Shown here in pieces: positions 61,696 through 64,000 of a stretch of 64,000 bases of DNA. The first letter of the stretch is position 1, and each line of letters opens with the position of its first letter. Made by a program: the position numbers and the translations under genes. The notes below the pieces were generated by a model. The model did not search any database and was not told the DNA's origin. It worked only from the letters and a program-made list of their open reading frames with translations. The DNA is from JBDNJM01 sp041687755 (lineage in GTDB: Bacteria; Planctomycetota; UBA1135; GCA-002686595): NCBI GenBank assembly GCA_041687755.1, contig JBDNJM010000048.1, forward strand, positions 1 through 64,000. Reading direction: 5' to 3'.

Positions 61696-64000
61696 GTGGA
61701 CAGCACCCTCCCCGCGCCGAAGTAGCCCGTCACGAACTGCAGCAGGTCCGGCACCTGCTTCCAGCCGTGCTGCAAGCCGCCGCGCGGGTCGAACGATCCG
61801 GGCAGGAACTCGTTGAACACGCGCCATTCAGCCAGCTGCGTCTGTTCCCCCAGCGGGTAGAGCCCCTGGTCCGGCTGCGCCGAGTAAACCAGGTCCAACC
61901 CCGGCGTGCGGTCCGGATCGCCGTCCCACGGCACGTCCGGCCGATGGCGCTGCAGCACGCCCAGGCGCGTCGTGCCCCCGGGCGGCGAAGTCGCCTCGAA
62001 CGCGAAGCCCTCGACAAAGGCGTCCGGCACGCCCAGCGAGAAGCCCAGATAGTGCAGCTCCGGGCCGTCCGCCTGGGGCTCGAAGCGGTCCCAATAGCGC
62101 ACCGGGAAGCGCAGCACGACCTCGTCGGCCGCGTGCCCGGAAGGCGTCGTACCGAAGCGCCCACGGAACAGTCCGGGCCCCTTGTGGTCGCGCCCGCCTG
62201 GCTCGGTCGAGCGGCGCGGCATGCCGAGTTGGCCGGCGCGCAGCCAGGTGTGGTGGATCAGCTCGTCGCCGATCAGCACGGTGCCCTCACCCGGGAAGCC
62301 CTCCGTATCCACCAGCGGCAGCGAATCCGAGCCCTCGTCGATCCCGCTCCCCAGACGCGTGGCCTCCGCCGCATGCAGAAAGCGCACCGTTTCACCGGGC
62401 GCGTGATGCTGCACGCGACTGCCGAGTACGCCGCGCCCGCCCGGACTGATGCGCAGCACGCCGCTCTCCGGTTCGACGCCCGCGTACAGGATCAGCTCCT
62501 CGCCGATCTGCAGCAGGCCTGCGTCCTCGGGCAGGTCGTCCAGCACGAAGTCGCTCGCGACCGGCAGGCCCGCGTCGCCGCCGGCCAGCCGCATCGTCCG
62601 CGGGCGCACGGTCAGCGCGTTGTTCTCGGAGGCGTCCAGCCGCAGCTGCAGCACAAGCCCCGCACCCTCGTCGCCCACCAGCGGATTGAAGCGCCGCCCG
62701 AACTCGCTCGCGCCGAACACGACCTCGTCGATCACCGTCGCCGCGGCCGGCGAGGCGTCGAGCGATTCGCCGAACACCAGCAGGTTCGCCAGGCGCGGCA
62801 GCTCGCCGCTCGGAAACTTTGTCAAACGCGCGTAGTGACGGATGTCGCCGCCGTCGAAATTGCCCGCCGAGCCTGCCGCCAACGGCACGCCCAGGGCCTC
62901 GGTCAGCCCGATCATGTAGCGGCCCGCCGCGCCGGGCGCCTCGGGCACCGTCTCCACGACGCCCGGGCCGCTGATGCGCCCCGGACTGGAGCTCCAGGTC
63001 GACATCTGCCGGTCGACCGGCCGGTAGGCGCGATGCACGACGCCCGGGAAGCCGGGGTCCACGGGTGAAGGGTCCACGGCGAAGATCGCGTCGAAGCGCC
63101 CGGGCCAGCCGGCCTGCGGGCTGCCGGAGCCGGTCTCAAACACGCGGAATACCGGCGTGATGGGCGTGCCCTCCCCGTGCGACTGGGCATGGGTTCCCAT
63201 CGCGCCGCGGAAGTCCAGGGCGGAGCGCAGCGAGCGCGTCGCCGGCCAGTCCTGATCGGGCGCCGCACCGATCTCCGACGTCCAAAACTGCGACTGCTGG
63301 GGTGCGCTGCTGACCGGCCGCGCGGGTGCCGCCGGCCCTGCGGCCGTCGCGAACTGCGGCGCCGGAGCTCCCGCGGGCGCAAGCGCAAAGCCCAGGGTCT
63401 CCCGGGGCGCTGCCCCAGGCCACAGGCTCGAAGTCCCCGTGCTGCCCGGAACGCTCCCGCCGGGCGTGCCGCCGGTCGGCCCGTCGCCGTCGCCGCCCTC
63501 GGGGTTCGAGATCGGCCCGGGCTCGCGGAAATCCAGATCTTCAGGGTCCAGCGTCGCGTACGCGAACACCCGCAACAGCACGGCGGGGTCTTGCCGCACC
63601 AGCTGGCCCTCTCCGAAGTAGTCGTAGCGCACCCACTCGGTCAGCTCCGCGTTGACGGGCTCGACGAGCTGCGCAATCTGGGTCTGGGCCTGGGCGGCAA
63701 CCGGCAGCAGCGAGTCCCCTTCGCCTGCCACGGGGATCGAGATCGGAACCACGATCGGCAGGTACTTCAGGTCAGCGTTGGCGATGTCCGGCGTCAGGAC
63801 CTCTTGGCCCGACCCATCCACGACTCGCCAGTTGTCCTCGTACTCTAGGACGAACGCCTTCGCCTGGGTCAAGACCCCAGCGAAGGTCTCTGCGTCCGTC
63901 AGCAGCGGGAGCTCGCCGCTCCCGACCGCCCACTGGGCGACGCGCAGCCCGTTGCCCTGCTTGCCCGAGTAGCGAAACACGTGCATGCCCCACAGTGGCG
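61683..64000 (-). CDS. Large protein of the pseudopilin operon, 5' end outside the window
   Basis: At least 770 residues; the frame is open to the window edge, so the true start may lie beyond 64000 (the first ATG in view is at 63986). The N-terminal part contains a Pro/Gly/Thr-rich linker (near residues 160-190). The rest is beta-rich with Gly, Pro, Asp and Leu. Repeated sentence-like patterns such as LLQIGEELILYAGVE, VLIGDELIHH and, in the GspJ-like protein, LLIGEEWVELLG suggest a shared small module. I do not recognise the family. Coupling to two pseudopilin genes points to an assembly-tip, adhesin or secreted-cargo role. Confidence 0.65.
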   Translation of the reverse strand, partial: PLWGMHVFRYSGKQGNGLRVAQWAVGSGELPLLTDAETFAGVLTQAKAFVLEYEDNWRVVDGSGQEVLTPDIANADLKYLPIVVPISIPVAGEGDSLLPVAAQAQTQIAQLVEPVNAELTEWVRYDYFGEGQLVRQDPAVLLRVFAYATLDPEDLDFREPGPISNPEGGDGDGPTGGTPGGSVPGSTGTSSLWPGAAPRETLGFALAPAGAPAPQFATAAGPAAPARPVSSAPQQSQFWTSEIGAAPDQDWPATRSLRSALDFRGAMGTHAQSHGEGTPITPVFRVFETGSGSPQAGWPGRFDAIFAVDPSPVDPGFPGVVHRAYRPVDRQMSTWSSSPGRISGPGVVETVPEAPGAAGRYMIGLTEALGVPLAAGSAGNFDGGDIRHYARLTKFPSGELPRLANLLVFGESLDASPAAATVIDEVVFGASEFGRRFNPLVGDEGAGLVLQLRLDASENNALTVRPRTMRLAGGDAGLPVASDFVLDDLPEDAGLLQIGEELILYAGVEPESGVLRISPGGRGVLGSRVQHHAPGETVRFLHAAEATRLGSGIDEGSDSLPLVDTEGFPGEGTVLIGDELIHHTWLRAGQLGMPRRSTEPGGRDHKGPGLFRGRFGTTPSGHAADEVVLRFPVRYWDRFEPQADGPELHYLGFSLGVPDAFVEGFAFEATSPPGGTTRLGVLQRHRPDVPWDGDPDRTPGLDLVYSAQPDQGLYPLGEQTQLAEWRVFNEFLPGSFDPRGGLQHGWKQVPDLLQFVTGYFGAGRVLSTWLR

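Noticed and set aside
60471..63068. 865-codon plus-strand frame opposite the pseudopilin genes
   Set aside because: No domain and strongly biased composition; minus-strand frames hold pilin signals and overlap each other as operon genes.
1..64000. CRISPR arrays, tRNA or rRNA genes, transposase or integrase genes
   Set aside because: No regularly spaced direct repeats, no tRNA T-loop patterns with cloverleaf context, and no DDE, HUH or tyrosine recombinase motifs were noticed on either strand.

Overview
The window is GC-rich chromosomal DNA (very high third-position GC) from a Gram-negative-type bacterium. It encodes lipoprotein acylation (Lnt), RND efflux, pseudopilins and an O-antigen-ligase-like protein. 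A deep-branching, high-GC member of the Planctomycetota is the best guess. The reasons are a microcompartment locus with Hoch_3341/CsoS1D-type and PduT-type tandem shell proteins, an SBBP-type exported protein with a C-terminal region like those I associate with planctomycete secreted proteins, and many long proteins with low-complexity extensions. This placement is an inference; no rRNA or tRNA gene was seen.

Layout. (1) 0.1-6.1 kb, minus strand: a bacterial microcompartment (BMC) locus of two hexameric shell proteins, two tandem-domain shell proteins, an acylating aldehyde dehydrogenase with a novel Cys-rich tail, and an MFS transporter at the 3' end. Upstream lie two decayed ORFs and a 180-bp dispersed repeat. 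No vertex pentamer, signature enzyme or phosphotransacylase is present. (2) 6.25-14.85 kb: a methyltransferase, then a complete minus-strand rod-shape operon mreB-mreC-mreD-mrdA-rodA with tightly overlapping genes and a PBP2 of about 1,065 residues. (3) 15.3-20.1 kb, minus strand: a tiny Ser/Arg-rich membrane protein, a membrane-anchored coiled-coil protein, lnt and moeA. (4) 20.5-22.9 kb, minus strand: a LemA/DUF2207 pair in which the DUF2207 signal peptide is out of frame with the rest. (5) 23.3-31.8 kb, plus strand: an RND efflux operon with one adaptor lipoprotein and two different permeases. (6) 32.2-35.8 kb: a receiver protein fused to a histidine-less kinase-like module, the second copy of the dispersed repeat, then ribH-nusB-ftsY. 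(7) 36.2-49.6 kb: an envelope polysaccharide/glycolipid region with an O-antigen-ligase/TPR protein, a YfhO-type membrane protein, two family-2 glycosyltransferases, an OmpR/kinase pair, an FAD oxidoreductase and two methyltransferases. (8) 49.7-52.3 kb: a heavily disrupted SBBP-repeat gene interrupted by a 60-bp palindrome. (9) 52.5-64 kb: a VOC protein, then minus-strand genes for a PpiD-like foldase, an enlarged ScpB, a parvulin lipoprotein, an exported protein of unknown function, two pseudopilins and a large partial protein.

How the genes fit together. The BMC genes would form an aldehyde-oxidising shell, but the set is incomplete here, so the remaining parts must be elsewhere or lost. 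The elongasome operon, Lnt, LemA, the RND pumps, the polysaccharide genes and the two foldases make most of the window a cell-envelope region. The most unusual items are the 180-bp repeat with inverted ends, the Cys-tailed BMC aldehyde dehydrogenase, the palindrome-interrupted pseudogene, the switchable inverted repeat at the start of the window, the ScpB domain split by a repeat-bearing insert, and extra hydrophobic segments inside both RND permeases.
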